Source: Capniomyces stellatus (Eukaryota > Kickxellomycota > Harpellomycetes > Harpellales > Legeriomycetaceae). From it: 64,000 bases of DNA. Positions within the stretch are counted from its first letter, which is position 1. Every line of letters starts with the position of its first letter. The stretch is taken from NCBI GenBank assembly GCA_001661515.1, contig LUVW01000008.1, positions 377,232 through 441,231 on the forward strand, read 5' to 3'. Position numbers and translations under genes: made by a program. Shown here in pieces: positions 34,601 through 44,736 of the stretch. The notes beneath the pieces were generated by a model. The model saw nothing but the letters and a program-made list of their open reading frames with translations. It did not search any database and had not been told where the DNA came from.

Positions 34601-36151
34601 CCTCAGTCCGTTTCCGCCCTCTTGCTTATACACCTTCAAAAGCGTCTGCTTACTCTTACCCCCAAGCACTAATGCCTCCACCGTCTTTCTGGGGTTTATC
34701 CAAACCACCCTGCTCCTTTCTACCACCAGCTCTATACACCGCTCAATCTGGCCCATAAGTCCCTCTACATCCTTAATCTCCTCACTACACTCCATCTTTT
34801 CTCTCCCCTCCACACCTTCTACCTTACGTATCGCCTCCAGCAGCTCTGCAAGCTCGCCTTTTCCTGCCATCCAAAACACACTCCTCACCTTAACCCACTT
34901 TATACATGACGCCAGTGTCATGTCTATTTCTGCCGTCTGCAGCCCTGAAACCTCTGCTATTCTTCTCTGCTGAAACACCCCCATGAATATCGGCAGCTCC
35001 TCCAATAAATCAAAATAGCCCAACAGTATCGCCTTAGCTCTATCCCTTAATCCCCCCCTCAGAAACGCAACAAAATTCCGGTTTCGCTTGTCTATCTGGC
35101 TCACCACCCCCTTTGACTGCGCTTTCCACATATCAAGTGCCTCTACCTCAACTTCAAGGTACTCTGCTTCTGTTGTAAGCCCCCTTGTGTCCGCCTCAAA
35201 TCCCTCTACCATCTCCGCCAAATCACTCTTCCCTTGTTTTATACCTCCCTTCCTATCATCTCCATCCCCCGCGTACACCCCTACCCCAACTCCATCGCTG
35301 TAAATATCTCTCTCCCTTTTAACCCATCCACTATTTGTCTCTTTGACTCCCGTGCTGGTTTTTCTAATAATCGCTTCAAGTTGATTGGCTGAAACGTTCT
35401 CGTTCACTCGCCCCGCTTTTCTGCTTTTACTCTTAATAAATAGCTGCCTCTTGCTTCCCACCCTGGTTTGCTGAATAGCCTTCTTCCCATCCAATGCCTC
35501 TGTATCCGAGTCTGCGCTGTCCTCCTCCTCCTCCTCCTCCTTTATAAAAAACCCACCATTATCGCACTGTACGCTTGCTTCTATATTCTTCCGCTTTCCC
35601 TCTTGCTCCTGTCGTTCGCTGTAATTCGCTGCGCTGTTTACTCCCGCTTCTATTGCCTTGTCCTCTAAATCATATCTTCTCAGCAGATTACCTATTGCAC
35701 TCTCTCCCCTTGCTTGGACTTTTGCTTTCCCTGAGCTTTGGCTTTTCCTAATCCCCACTGTACCCGACATCATCGCCTTCCCACCAAGCAATTCCATCTC
35801 AAATTCCTCTTCCGAATCCTCCTTCTTTAACAGCTCACTTTTGATGTTTTCTCCATTACCATACTCTGTCTCTTCAGCTTTCATCTCTCTCAACTCCTCC
35901 TGTCTTATCGGTGAATCGCTATCCTCCAACTCTACTTTTATTTTCACTTCTACGCTACTCATTTTGTGTTCATCCTCCTCTTTTCTAGATTCTCTGTCAC
36001 CTTCTAAGCCCTTCGCATTGCACTCTGGCTTTCCAGAGCCGCCAATTTCCCCTATAGCCTTCAAGTCCCCCAACTTTATCTCCTGTCCCTGCTCCACTTC
36101 TACCCCCATTTCTACATCCTCGATACCTGTTTCTACTGTTTTAATGTCCAT
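28694..36151 (-). CDS. INTS2: Integrator complex subunit 2-like protein with a very long disordered tail
   Basis: A single uninterrupted frame encodes 2485 aa (animal INTS2 is about 1200). The first ~340 residues are acidic and disordered. Residues from about 350 to about 1580 are alpha-helical and match INTS2 block by block: ICAALAVLQVVRSPPRLVEL near 700; CIAVFVVFVQFRQMEEAEAM followed by a lone Asn/Met-rich helix; LAYKAAYYLIKSG..KVDACDWL; VVLVKQYVDSM; YIVFLFYLLYYNKK; VDSIPAKWIMRLLEQ; and ACLEFLPELIVQPLVEQMKF with ELSGHLFVKYPM near 1400. The remaining 900 residues are repeats: Asn-rich, RD/RE dipeptides (about 1860), NPNLNPN tracts, Pro/His-rich, polyQ (about 2090), and an RGRGK/GGGG end. Known role in animals: backbone of the Integrator, which cleaves snRNA and paused Pol II transcripts. 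S. cerevisiae and S. pombe lack Integrator. Assignment is by remembered family pattern, not a search. Confidence 0.8.
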   Translation of the reverse strand: MDIKTVETGIEDVEMGVEVEQGQEIKLGDLKAIGEIGGSGKPECNAKGLEGDRESRKEEDEHKMSSVEVKIKVELEDSDSPIRQEELREMKAEETEYGNGENIKSELLKKEDSEEEFEMELLGGKAMMSGTVGIRKSQSSGKAKVQARGESAIGNLLRRYDLEDKAIEAGVNSAANYSERQEQEGKRKNIEASVQCDNGGFFIKEEEEEEDSADSDTEALDGKKAIQQTRVGSKRQLFIKSKSRKAGRVNENVSANQLEAIIRKTSTGVKETNSGWVKRERDIYSDGVGVGVYAGDGDDRKGGIKQGKSDLAEMVEGFEADTRGLTTEAEYLEVEVEALDMWKAQSKGVVSQIDKRNRNFVAFLRGGLRDRAKAILLGYFDLLEELPIFMGVFQQRRIAEVSGLQTAEIDMTLASCIKWVKVRSVFWMAGKGELAELLEAIRKVEGVEGREKMECSEEIKDVEGLMGQIERCIELVVERSRVVWINPRKTVEALVLGGKSKQTLLKVYKQEGGNGLRMVQTMLDMFPIVSTGYQSEIKESVKIFFGESSEGAKNEIMQEIEQRKIMFDVYLWLVRQRFESSNSIGAMDTEDPYSYESGASNNTAICELNGVFRAGNADWIHLTAAGDLRENQEIAKVIQQRIEAVLERVSENNSISVPWEDVVRVWCGLLGYTNVEMSSTGFQICLKLAGLATTDTQVQICAALAVLQVVRSPPRLVELSYAMLEGVAGTKVWDCIAVFVVFVQFRQMEEAEAMIFQFTNMDFVFPTSRLYMLNEWMNSKSHSATESSKKMYGRAIEKILDIGCNETPERNREANNNTLLRTERILAYKAAYYLIKSGNFQKQKVDACDWLIKSMSSAGSGELVCLVVLVKQYVDSMDLYNGLKPIPEPVLIKALRNKVPIRASGSREPGGASELDASYIVFLFYLLYYNKKQFGNTVPGYSAATANKQLGGVERTEMQVQVEYSDVIVDSIPAKWIMRLLEQSCSGVGAGTGTGVGFKGKEGKERNNEYQEIQPELTSMLISQYQYQMDPGETAAMGLGVDGAIQHSQHNQYSQCVLKEQSQDSKIKELTERFEGLFRKVRKGSSLDVNLILSAFSRYLELPTASIFRTCDRFISSALYTVLLMVNRGDFADTKELAGQNRVLEEFYQLWFYLYSINPSRVVTATVNSWQVSRGNIGAVNQSKTTSNTKSNTKGNTKGNIKNNTMSDTKSNTMGDTSCVEWTIQDLWADPMILFCCNKGMFRDCRLVKVFLSVLHNVLQMSKSKYRKLYYITAKKKGGMQVKMVHFSALLQLQDAASIQMLIEIIGFIKSLPPKKGSGGSMESKSSQLLFMFIHQRFLDHQILQKLVHFETYSLGLAREMVENVPSMHACLEFLPELIVQPLVEQMKFAVELSGHLFVKYPMQTSETMAKEVVLAHVNTTMRPFLAGYYCANDVSVINVLLSVLVRITKAFPGLSDECNLLLSSFVQDIYYSNRSGTKSLPTTGAHNQGLNASKPQDQSQAAASDMDLDPSQNTADNFGQSQNQSRLISPVSNNFPASTRESQWLKMVLSDRIKGAISVIDLLQKLRRVSFRSANPSSDANFNTNRNTGIGAGVGASIGLEKWELENSVYSRNFSLEFNKGVPLQLGQGFQQPNIDHRNQLTNPSIQKPNSRPNNNNNNNNISNNNSSNTSINTNSSHFGSQQFNNDSHVHQQGGNAGQPQVDQQISSNNASTNPNPNPNTNPNTNTNININTNVNVNVASQPTTSPRNNRARGNQQNAQNTAFSGNSFHANRPQFDSSPKINLQMQGNVAKNDNKQPLSFYDNKPRGRDRDAKERDKNNDAANGITGVNIKDKDIDKDRVRDRPRDRDRDRDRDRDGYRERERERERERERDKDKPKDRNAYPSPNPNPNLNPNPNLNPSPNPNLNPNLNLNPNLNPNLNQSPNLNLNTSLKPDSGFGSKNPSFSGGPSTKIPSPNPNIANLGINKQPGNVDQGVFGGQNNSKNKNQRHNQNQNQNQGNLPSQNPVLTAQPPIHLPLHHPPHRHPHHPPHLPLPPSLPSSLPPPLPLPVPPPSLPLPLPPPHQLPIGVQRNVRPLPPPHLQQQQQQQQQQQQLLQQSGLIQNLNLNLLSNLNLKQSGETASDLYPKSDSSSNINQNQNQYQTQSQTQSQFKSISKPESKRSFGDIDDDEGGTSYYGNASSNDRVDNNISSPKNRMAGRGKGNSNSHFRNNDFRESEKDANTNDGFGFGFGFGFNDPSSGSKSVQIPGIGSAITQSKSLEFSNDPNTGNAFQNQNKGKRGYQNQNQNQSQTLNSSNNTTPIQGNYNPKYGYNESGVNSNADLGTGVGIGLGVGMDENSYGAYGAYDGYNNYEGDDQGSSSGGGDGRLNRPVRYMDSQDQNQSLPFVQTSTSNSSQNNTSFNKNYNNNSNRFNNVNTRNVGNNNTGNNSSSNPGGHGYMQKQQQQQQNPKQDNVDTGHAYNNKSRGRGKRQKSSKFNGGGGRPNF
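29869..29902. repeat. TTG/CTG trinucleotide repeat (polyGln in INTS2)
   Basis: On the coding (minus) strand this is a CAA/CAG tract encoding about 11 consecutive Gln in the INTS2-like tail. Mixed CAA and CAG codons suggest a partly stabilised array. Confidence 0.9.
30360..30625. repeat. Coding minisatellites: Asn-Pro/Leu and Arg-Asp/Arg-Glu arrays
   Basis: Two adjacent arrays lie within the INTS2 frame. The left one (about 30360-30500) encodes NPNLNPN-type hexads. The right one (about 30530-30625) encodes alternating RE then RD dipeptides from TCTTTC/TCCCGA-like units on the plus strand. RD/RE tracts are typical of nuclear RNA-processing proteins. Confidence 0.85.
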
Positions 36152-39100
36152 ATTATATTCATTTACTCCTCCCTTTGGCTTTTTTCTGTCTTTTTCTTTA
36201 TCTTATTCCTTCCGCTATTACTAGTGTCTATCTTTCTTCATTCGCCTATGTTTATATCCTATTCGTATACTACTTTGCTTTTTTTAATTCTCCAATATCC
36301 GTGTCTGCTCTATAAAAACATTGCGTCCGATATGTTATCGCTAGGCGCTCTCTATCTATATTCCTGTATCCTTATACTTTTACACTCAGTCCCTACTGCT
36401 TCCACTGGTCCGCAGCTTCAATTAACTCTCTTAACGCGTCTATAAAGTCTTTACAGTACAAAGCAACCGTTCATACTGTTATTATTTTTTTTGCCATTTT
36501 TGGTATGTATTATATCATTAATGTATGTTTGTGCTGGGTGCACACCCAAATATAATAATGGTTAGATCCCATGTATATTTCGTGGCTATGTTCCTCAGTT
36601 ATGCTACGTGTTTGCGTTTCTCAGTTATGTTGTGGTGTGTTGTTATACTCTGTGCGCTCTATTCAACTCTTTCTGACAACTTCAACCTCACTCGCTTAGT
36701 TTATTTATAGCCCCTGTTGCTTAAAGTGTACACACTTTGGCGCAGACTACTCCCACTTTTATTAAATAAAGCACTCGCTCTCACTATGCCTCCCTATTGC
36801 TAGGCAAGAATAAAAGTCAAGTACTCGCTAAAATAAAATAAAATTAAATGGCAGTAAGCACGGCAGCTATGGCAACTACTATCCCTGCGCCAGCAGTCTC
36901 TATTTAGCTGTTGGGCTTAGACTTGAGTCTTTTCTTTTGGATTTTTAAACCAAGTGGTTCTCAACAACTCCAAGTTTGGCTTTAAACTCCTCTTACAGTC
37001 TATTTTGAGGTATATTTGCTCTTTCTTTTCCTTTTTCTATTTATATTTCCTTTTTAGGCTGGTATGGCAGCTCCTAGAAGCTTCAAAGCCCAGAGACTCA
37101 AGCTAAGCACCATGTCACACTGTATCTTTACAATGTACCAAGTATGCCACGAAGGGCAAATACAGAGCTTAGAATACCAGTGACCAGCTTGTCAAGACTG
37201 GCTTTGTATAAAGACATGTGTTCTCAGCTGCAAGAGCGCTTTCTACAGCCAACACCAATCTAGTGTGTTGGTACTCTCACGCTTAGTTCCTTGCTTTATT
37301 TATAGCTTTAGCTGAGCAGCTATCGCAGTTGTAAATATTGGCTATACAAGCTCAGCGGGCATTTCCTGACGTTTTTTTTCCTCAATTTAGTTGCTACTTG
37401 TTATTATTAGTAATAATAGCTAGCGAATTTCGGATTTATTAGCTATTACCAACTGCTATTACTACCATTCGTTGATTCCTGAATTTCAGTTTGCTTCCAA
37501 TTCATTTAATAGCCCCAATTATTATATAAACCTAATATAGCCTTTTACCTATTTAATTTATAGCAAAAACAGAAAGAAAATAAAAGTTATACTTGGGCTA
37601 TCTATTAATTTACGTTGTAGTTTTAAATTCCATACCAGCCAATCAAAAAACAGTATAACCAAATTTATTTTAGCAAGCCACCCAATATATTTTGCAGAAT
37701 CTTGGTGCTTTTTACGTATTTTTTTAATATTAAATCACTGCACATTATTTCCCAGTTATATTCTTTTAGTGAATAAAACACAATGCAAGTACTTTTTTTT
37801 CTCCTAGCCAAAAAGTGTTTTAATCTTTCTCGAGTTGCCTATTGGTTGGTTTAGGTTTAAATTATAAAACTTCTTTACCTTTTTTTATATAGTTTTATCA
37901 CTTTTGGAGGTTTGGTAACCAAATTAACAGAAATTTTGAATGTAAAAAAAAAAATAGCCAGTAATTTAAATGGTTATTGCTTCAGTTTACAGATTCAAAC
38001 TGTTGTAATTTTTTTTTAGTGCTGCCTGATGGGTTATTAATTAAAAAATAAGCTAAAGAATTTATTTTTAATAAAGGACATTTGGCTTTAATGTTTGCAA
38101 AAAAAAAAGAAACATGATTCTGAAGTCCCAAATCTATAGTATTTATACTTTTTTTTTCCATTACAGGAAAAAAAATTGCTAAATTGTTTGAACTCATTGT
38201 TAAATAATGTTTTTGCATTCTTTTTTTTATACTACTTGAATTCTACAACCCATCTCTTTTGACGTAATGTTTTATTGGCTGTAATTCTTTTTATTTGGCT
38301 CCAATATTTAAACGTTTCTAATAGATTTCTCTTGTTTTTATTATTATCTTTTATTGTGAGATTGCTTCTATTATTCCACGATTTTTTACTATTGACATTA
38401 TTACTAATGTTTTAGTCCTATATTTACACAATGTCTAGGACTATGCATTGTTTCTATTATCGTTAATCATACAATAAAAGCGGTTAATATTCCAGTCTTT
38501 GTACCCTATACCCTATTTGATCATTGGGCTTTTTCTATGTATTTTTTAATTTAGTGCAATTAATTCATTCCATAGAACCAACTCTCTACACTTTACTATG
38601 ACGCCCTCCCAATATTAAAACCGTTCTGCCAAAAAAAATGGTTTTGAAAAATAGCGGGACTTGGTGTTGGAGTGCTAGTGTTACGTTTTGCTCTGTTCTC
38701 TCTCTTAAACCCAAACTATTACAGCTACCATACATAGTTTAAACTACTCTACCTGTTCAACCTCATTAAGTGGGAACTCCCAATAAAGTACCCCAAATAC
38801 ACATCCCTCTCTCACTTTATCTCCCTTTTTTTTCTAATTTTTTCTCTCTTTCTTTTCTACTTTTTTCTCTCTCTTTCTTTTCTGCTTTTTTCTTTCTCTT
38901 TCTTTTATACTTTAGTTTATCTATTTCTCTACCTTATTTTATATCTGTGTATATCTAGACTAGAAAAATAGATACGCCAAGTTGGTATTTCACTGCCAAA
39001 ATCAATCGCTATTCCTAACAACAAAACAAAACATAATATCTAAACATAATACAGTACCATCCAACAGAAATTAATACCCCAATAAACTCTAATATCTAAG

Positions 39101-41198
39101 CAAAGTTGATTTGATAAATAAATGCGCAGCCTGGCTTTCTCCAAACACTGCTTGTTCATTTCTTCCAAATGTCGTCTGACTGGCTCTAATTTCTCTGTTG
39201 CTATATCATTGAGTAGACGCTATACAGTCTGCACTCGCCAGTCTATTTGACACTATTCTAGTGTATTTTTTAGTGTGCTCAACTCAGCGCTAATATCCAA
39301 GCCTGTTTGTTTATTGGGCCAAAGTCAGTGCTATCTTCAAGTTGCTGATTTTATCTCTGGTAGTGAGTTTAGTTTTAACAAACTCCATATCCAACCAAAC
39401 CTTTTTTTACCTGAAATCACATACTTTAGCTCCATTGTGTAGCTAATTGTGAAATACTCCTACACTTGATGTTCACCTACCTCCTCTTTAATCCTACTCA
39501 TAGCCTTATCTCTTTGAAATAAACAAAGGTGGGCATGAGCAGTAAACTTGGAAAACAAGCACAGACTTGCTTTGAGAAAAAAAAAAGTACGAAAAATAAG
39601 TACATAAGAAGCTAATTTTGCAACAATTAATCTGCGTCCAATAGTAAATAGGCTCCTACTTGGAACTAGCTTGATTTTAGTTCAACATAGTCAGACATTA
39701 TTCATCTAAATACCACCCTATTATTCAGGAGTTTAACATCTATTAATTCATATCTTTTTTTATCTATCAGTGCATTTCCTCAACTCCGTAATTACGCCTA
39801 TTTAGCAATATTAACCACCAATAGCCAATCTCAACAAAAATTATAGCAATCAAATCAAATACTGCTAATAAACTTGGACAATTACGAGTCCATCTAACAC
39901 TCTAGTTTTTAGCTAGTTGGTTTCAAAGTGCATGCAATGTTCAGCACCCATTCTCAGAAAGGCAGGCAGATTCTGCCTCATATTCAGTTTGCTTAACGAC
40001 GCTTATTGAAAAGTATGTAGCTTAGAATCACCGCTGTTGTAAAACCCAACTCCAACTCCAACTCCAACTCCAAATCAACTCAATCGCTACACCTATTTGG
40101 AAAAAGAAAAGATACACATTTTTAGGTAAGGAGCGCCCATAAAAAAAATGTCAATCCAGTGATATACGGTGGATCATATTACTAGTCAGGCTGCATTGGC
40201 AACTAAAATGAAAAATGTATATTCACAATTCTTACAAATATATATGTATATATATCAATTTACTATGATAGAATTTGTTATATATCCTTACTAACCAGCC
40301 TTTAATCTTTGTGGCCTTGCCTCTTACCCCGAAAAAAAAGGCATACGTGGTGAAATGTGTACCCTATTTGTCCAGCATTTCATTAAAATTCTAATTACTA
40401 AGGATTATGTGTTGTTGTTCTGTAATATAAGTCCAAATCTAAACAACTCTCGAGTTTCTCACACTTGGCCCCATTATTAATTTGATGTGGTGGAGTAAAG
40501 TGTTCACTTATTTGTGGTAATGAGTAGCTTGGTAACGAATTGTCTTGTGTGTAAAGCTCAACCATACAGAAAGTTAGTTCAAAAGGTTGATATTTCGTTA
40601 GATCTATAGGCTATAAAACTCGGAAATTATCACAGACAAGTCGTTGCTATTAGCAGTATCCCAAGCCAGCCAATATATTTTGATTGTTTTTTTTTGGCAA
40701 ACAATGATAAATAAACAAAATCAACTCAAAGTAGTAAACAGAGGGATCAGAAAATATAATTAGCAAAGTCTACTACTGAAACATAAACTAGTTGTTTTGC
40801 AAGAAAAAGCATCGTGCAGCTTACTATTATTGAAGTTTAATAAAAATGAATGTAAATAATCATCGTGCAGATTTAATCGATTAAAGAAACTATAGCAGTT
40901 TAGCTAATTGGAGCAAAAGTGATACTAATTTACGTATAAGTGAACTAACAACAGCGACAAACTTTAAAGCTCTTTTACCATTTTTAAACTATAAATACCG
41001 CCTTACAAGCACAGCTTAATTACTTGAGGAGTTTAAGACACTGTTCTTGGTTTAAATAGAGATAATCTTGCTTCCCTGGATGCTGTCCGGTTGAAAAATG
41101 TGCATTTAAGCTCACAAGAACTAAAACCAAACACCATTTTATAGAGGCATTTATATATACATTAAAAAAGGACTTTTAAACAAAGAGATAAACTAAAT
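36152..41198. other. Five-kb region with no confident gene
   Basis: This separates the divergent genes INTS2 and the membrane protein at 41199. Nothing here is a clear gene. Coding-like scraps are a 62-codon plus-strand stretch at 37075-37263 preceded by a CTCCTAG acceptor-like site, and a minus-strand frame across about 39015-39520 interrupted by several stops. A CT-rich microsatellite (TTTCTCTCTTTCTTTTC) spans about 38815-38935, and (CAACTC) units lie at 40046-40072. The rest is AT-rich. Confidence 0.5.
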
Positions 41199-44100
41199 AT
41201 GAGTTTGACTGAAAAGTTAAAAGGGAAATTGAGATCACAGAAGGATAATCTCAAAGATTTCATCAAGGCAAGGTCAGAGATGCCAGAAGACTTGAATGGT
41301 ATCGATTTGCCAAAGTATAAAGACAACGCGTTTATACCGAGCGGGATAGGACACAATCACGGCAGTCTTGAAGAGCACAGCGAATATAAAAACGCAAGCA
41401 AGTACGCAAAGACACAGGATGTAGCCGGGAATTATGGAAATCCTTATATGGATAAGGCTGACAGTATTTATAACCTGATTAAGAGTGAATATGCCTTGAC
41501 AAGCAGCAGTGGGCGTTTTGGGAAAGGCTATTTTAGAAAATTCAAAGCTAACAAGGACGGGAATCGGCCAAATGTTCCGTTAGAGCCGGATGAGTTCGAG
41601 GAACTAAAAAAACAGGGACACCTTGGCGATTTGAGGTATATAGATGAAAAGTCGCTGTTTAGTATACTATACGATGACGAGGATATGCTGCCAAATTCCT
41701 GGGAGCAGGCTGTTGAGAGATACCAGATAATGCAGATACTAAAGAGAAATACAATGAATGTGGATTTTGTGCGAGAAAACAATAAATTCAAGTTGAATGA
41801 GTCTCATTTCTACAACATTGACGGAACCTTCAACGCCATCGAGTACTACAAAAAGGTAAGCGGTGCTTTTGAAAATAAACTTGGTTTATAAACTGATATG
41901 GGCTTTATGGCATATATCAGCGATTTAAAGTTAAAAGTAAGAGCTAGTCGGAATTCTGATGGTTGGTAACGATGTGCTTTTTTTTTTGATAGGCAAGCGA
42001 GCTTTTTATCAACACAGAGCTAAAAAACAAACTAGATTTTAGAAAGAAGGAGGATATAAACTTTAGGGTTGAAAAATTCATGTTTGAGCTGACCCGGGTT
42101 GTAAACTCGAGTACTCCGTACCAGCTATTTTTTGTTTGGCTATTTAAGCTATCCATGTGGGAAGACCCAAGGAACACAATGTACTGGTGTGTGGTTTATT
42201 TCACAGCAGCGTTTTATGGGAAGGTGTTGTCTTTGATATATATCATGATTGCCCTGGGCATAATTCACCACCGAATACGACCAACACATTCATTTTACAA
42301 ATATGGATTTGACAACCCAAACTTGGCGTATATTAAAGGATCTGTGATAAAAGAGGCATCAGAAGGGCTGATTGGTAAGGGCAAAGTTCTAACGAAGCTA
42401 TACGATCAGATGTACGGTACATTTGGATCCGAGTATATGATGCTTTTATCTGATTTGGCAGACTGGCTTGAAAAGACAAAAAAGTAAGCCACTGATCGAA
42501 CCGAGAGTTGTTTTATAATACAATTGATCTGAATTGGAGTAGTTAGCTTGGAAATAAATAAAAACAAAACATGTGGATTGTTGGGTATAGTTGCATGACT
42601 TGGAAGGATCCGTTTGGTTCTCGTGTCACTCTTTTGGTAATGCTGTTTTTGGCGGGATTTTGTTTCTTTATGCCCGAGTGGTATATCCACCGACTATCTT
42701 ATGTTTTATTTGGGTGCGAAATATTCTTCTTGGCACCTTTGCAAGTCAAGTACTACAAGTACCGTAGGTTGCTTTGGTTCCCAGACTGGTACTTGTGGTA
42801 CTGCCCAACAGACATTGAGCATGCAACTCATTTCTACAACAGTAATGTGGTGGGCAAGTTGGAGTTGACATGTATCAAAAATGACCCTAAAGACAGCAGC
42901 GACTATGCCAAGCTACTTGGGGTTCCTGAAAGCGCTTTAAAAGCCCAGGATGCCAACGGGTATTCCTCACTGCTCACTTTTCGAGACATATTAAGGTCAA
43001 GGCTAAGGTTCAAAATGGGGTTCAAATCAAATCCGAGTGAGACCAAGCAAATGAGTGTCAAACAAAAACTACGTAGCAAAATGTCAAGCAAGTCTCTAAA
43101 CGAGCTTGATGGCACACAGCTGACTAAAAGGGAAAGAAATAGGAGGGGATTTCCTAAAAGTGGTAGCAAGTACGATGTCTACGACAGGAGGACCTTAAAG
43201 CATGCTGTCTCAGCCCCAGAAATATACTGTATGAGCAAAAACTTCAACCGCGACAATGACAAATCGAGCCGCTACCATAAGAACATTCACACTGAAAGCT
43301 GCAGCCCTAACTCAGCTAGAAACTATGCCTCAAAGGCGAGTGCTAGCTATGACCGTGCTTTGCTGAGGTCTAAAGCATCGCGTGAGGGCACGCCTGATTC
43401 GATTTGGACAATCGGGTCTTCGAAGAGAATTTTCAAGAAAATCAACAATTTTGGCATTGGATCGCTATTCACAAAAGTACCTAAAAAGCATGGTTCTGAT
43501 TTACCAGGATGCGTTGATAGCTTGTGCCAATCAGACAATTCGCCACAGCTTCTTGGAGAGTCTGGCAAATTTGACACAGATTCTTGTGAAAACTCTACAC
43601 CCGTTAATGGAGGCAAAGTGGATAGTGGATCGTTTAACAGCCACAGTTGTTCAATGGTGCGTGAGTCAAGGCTTGGAAGCGACTCCACTAGCAGCCAATC
43701 TTTTGTCCAGAGCTCTGATTCAGAAATCTCCAACAAACGGACAGGTAGATTTAGGTTTGCCCAAATGACGACTGACTTGCAATCGTTTGCCAATACATTC
43801 CAAGAAGATAAGCTCATGATTGATTATAAAAAAAACAACAGGAAAAGGGATAAACTACTGCATGTGTTGGGTAAATCTGAAAACCAAAACCAATCACCCA
43901 CAAACGCCTCGCGCTCCAGGGGGCTCTCTGATATACAACCCAAATCATCATTGACGGAGTTTAAAGCTTTGTCGATAAACGAGTCAGAATCCAAGAGCTC
44001 GGAGTTGCTCTTGGAAGCCAAATCAAAAAAAGCACCAAGCATATTTCAAAACATGCCTGGCATCGCCAACCCGTCTAGCTTCCAACCACTTAGTCCCAGC

Positions 44101-44736
44101 ACCAAATCTAAACACCTCACCAACCTAGATCTCCGAGTTGACACACAGCCCCAAACCCAAATCCAACAAAGTGTTTTAGAGCCACAGGAAATTCCTGAAT
44201 CTAATTCACGCACTACCCCTGAACCAGAACCCTTGTCCATGTCTAACCAACCAGCTTTACAAAGTCCAAATTCCAGCCTATCGCAACACTTTTCCAACGA
44301 AGCCGCAACTGAACGTACCAGCCCTGCCTCTTTTGAATACCCAGCCTCATCGTCACCCATATCAGATAGTTTCGGAACAGGCAGTGGGCTTGTGCACTCT
44401 ACTGAACCCGAAACTGAGGACACAATCCCAGAGCCCTACCAGTCTTCTGAAGATATAAGCGAATCTGGTGCGAGAACATCAAATATTTCAATGTCCAGTT
44501 CTCCTGCTGCTCGCAGTGACCAATTAGGCATACTTACAGGTCGGAAATTGTCCGACCGAATCAATGAAGCACTACCACCACTACCAAGCCGGAGCCCAAA
44601 ACGTATGTCCCCCACGTATATATCAAGACTCTCGCTTAAAAAACTGCCGTCCCTGCCTACTATGGAAACACCTGATTTTGAAAGTTCAAAGTCACCTCCT
44701 AAAATACCTGAAAAAAACGCAGATTTGTATCAGTGA
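41199..44736 (+). CDS. Large multi-pass membrane protein, GRAMD4/DUF3292-like
   Basis: Exons 41199..41855, 41993..42483 and 42591..44736 join in phase to 1097 aa. The N-terminal 250 residues are soluble and charged. A first hydrophobic pair follows: SSTPYQLFFVWLFKLSMWEDPRNTM, then YWCVVYFTAAFYGKVLSLIYIMIALGII. After an amphipathic stretch comes a second pair: DWLEKTKNCMTWKDPFGSR, which is made by splicing, then VTLLVMLFLAGFCFFMPEWYIHR and a further hydrophobic segment. A W-x-DP motif before each pair is the kind of internal repeat seen in GRAMD4-type and fungal DUF3292-type proteins. I offer that as the nearest comparison, not a proven match. No GRAM domain was found. The last ~600 residues are Ser/Pro-rich and disordered, ending with an LPPLPSRSP stretch that could bind SH3 domains. 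The location is probably ER or another endomembrane. Confidence 0.72.

Noticed and set aside
28694..36151. Identification of the giant ORF as CCR4-NOT scaffold Not1
   Set aside because: Length and helical repeats first suggested Not1, but the specific blocks (VLQVVRSP, LPELIVQP...HLFVKYP, IPAKWIMRLLEQ) fit INTS2.
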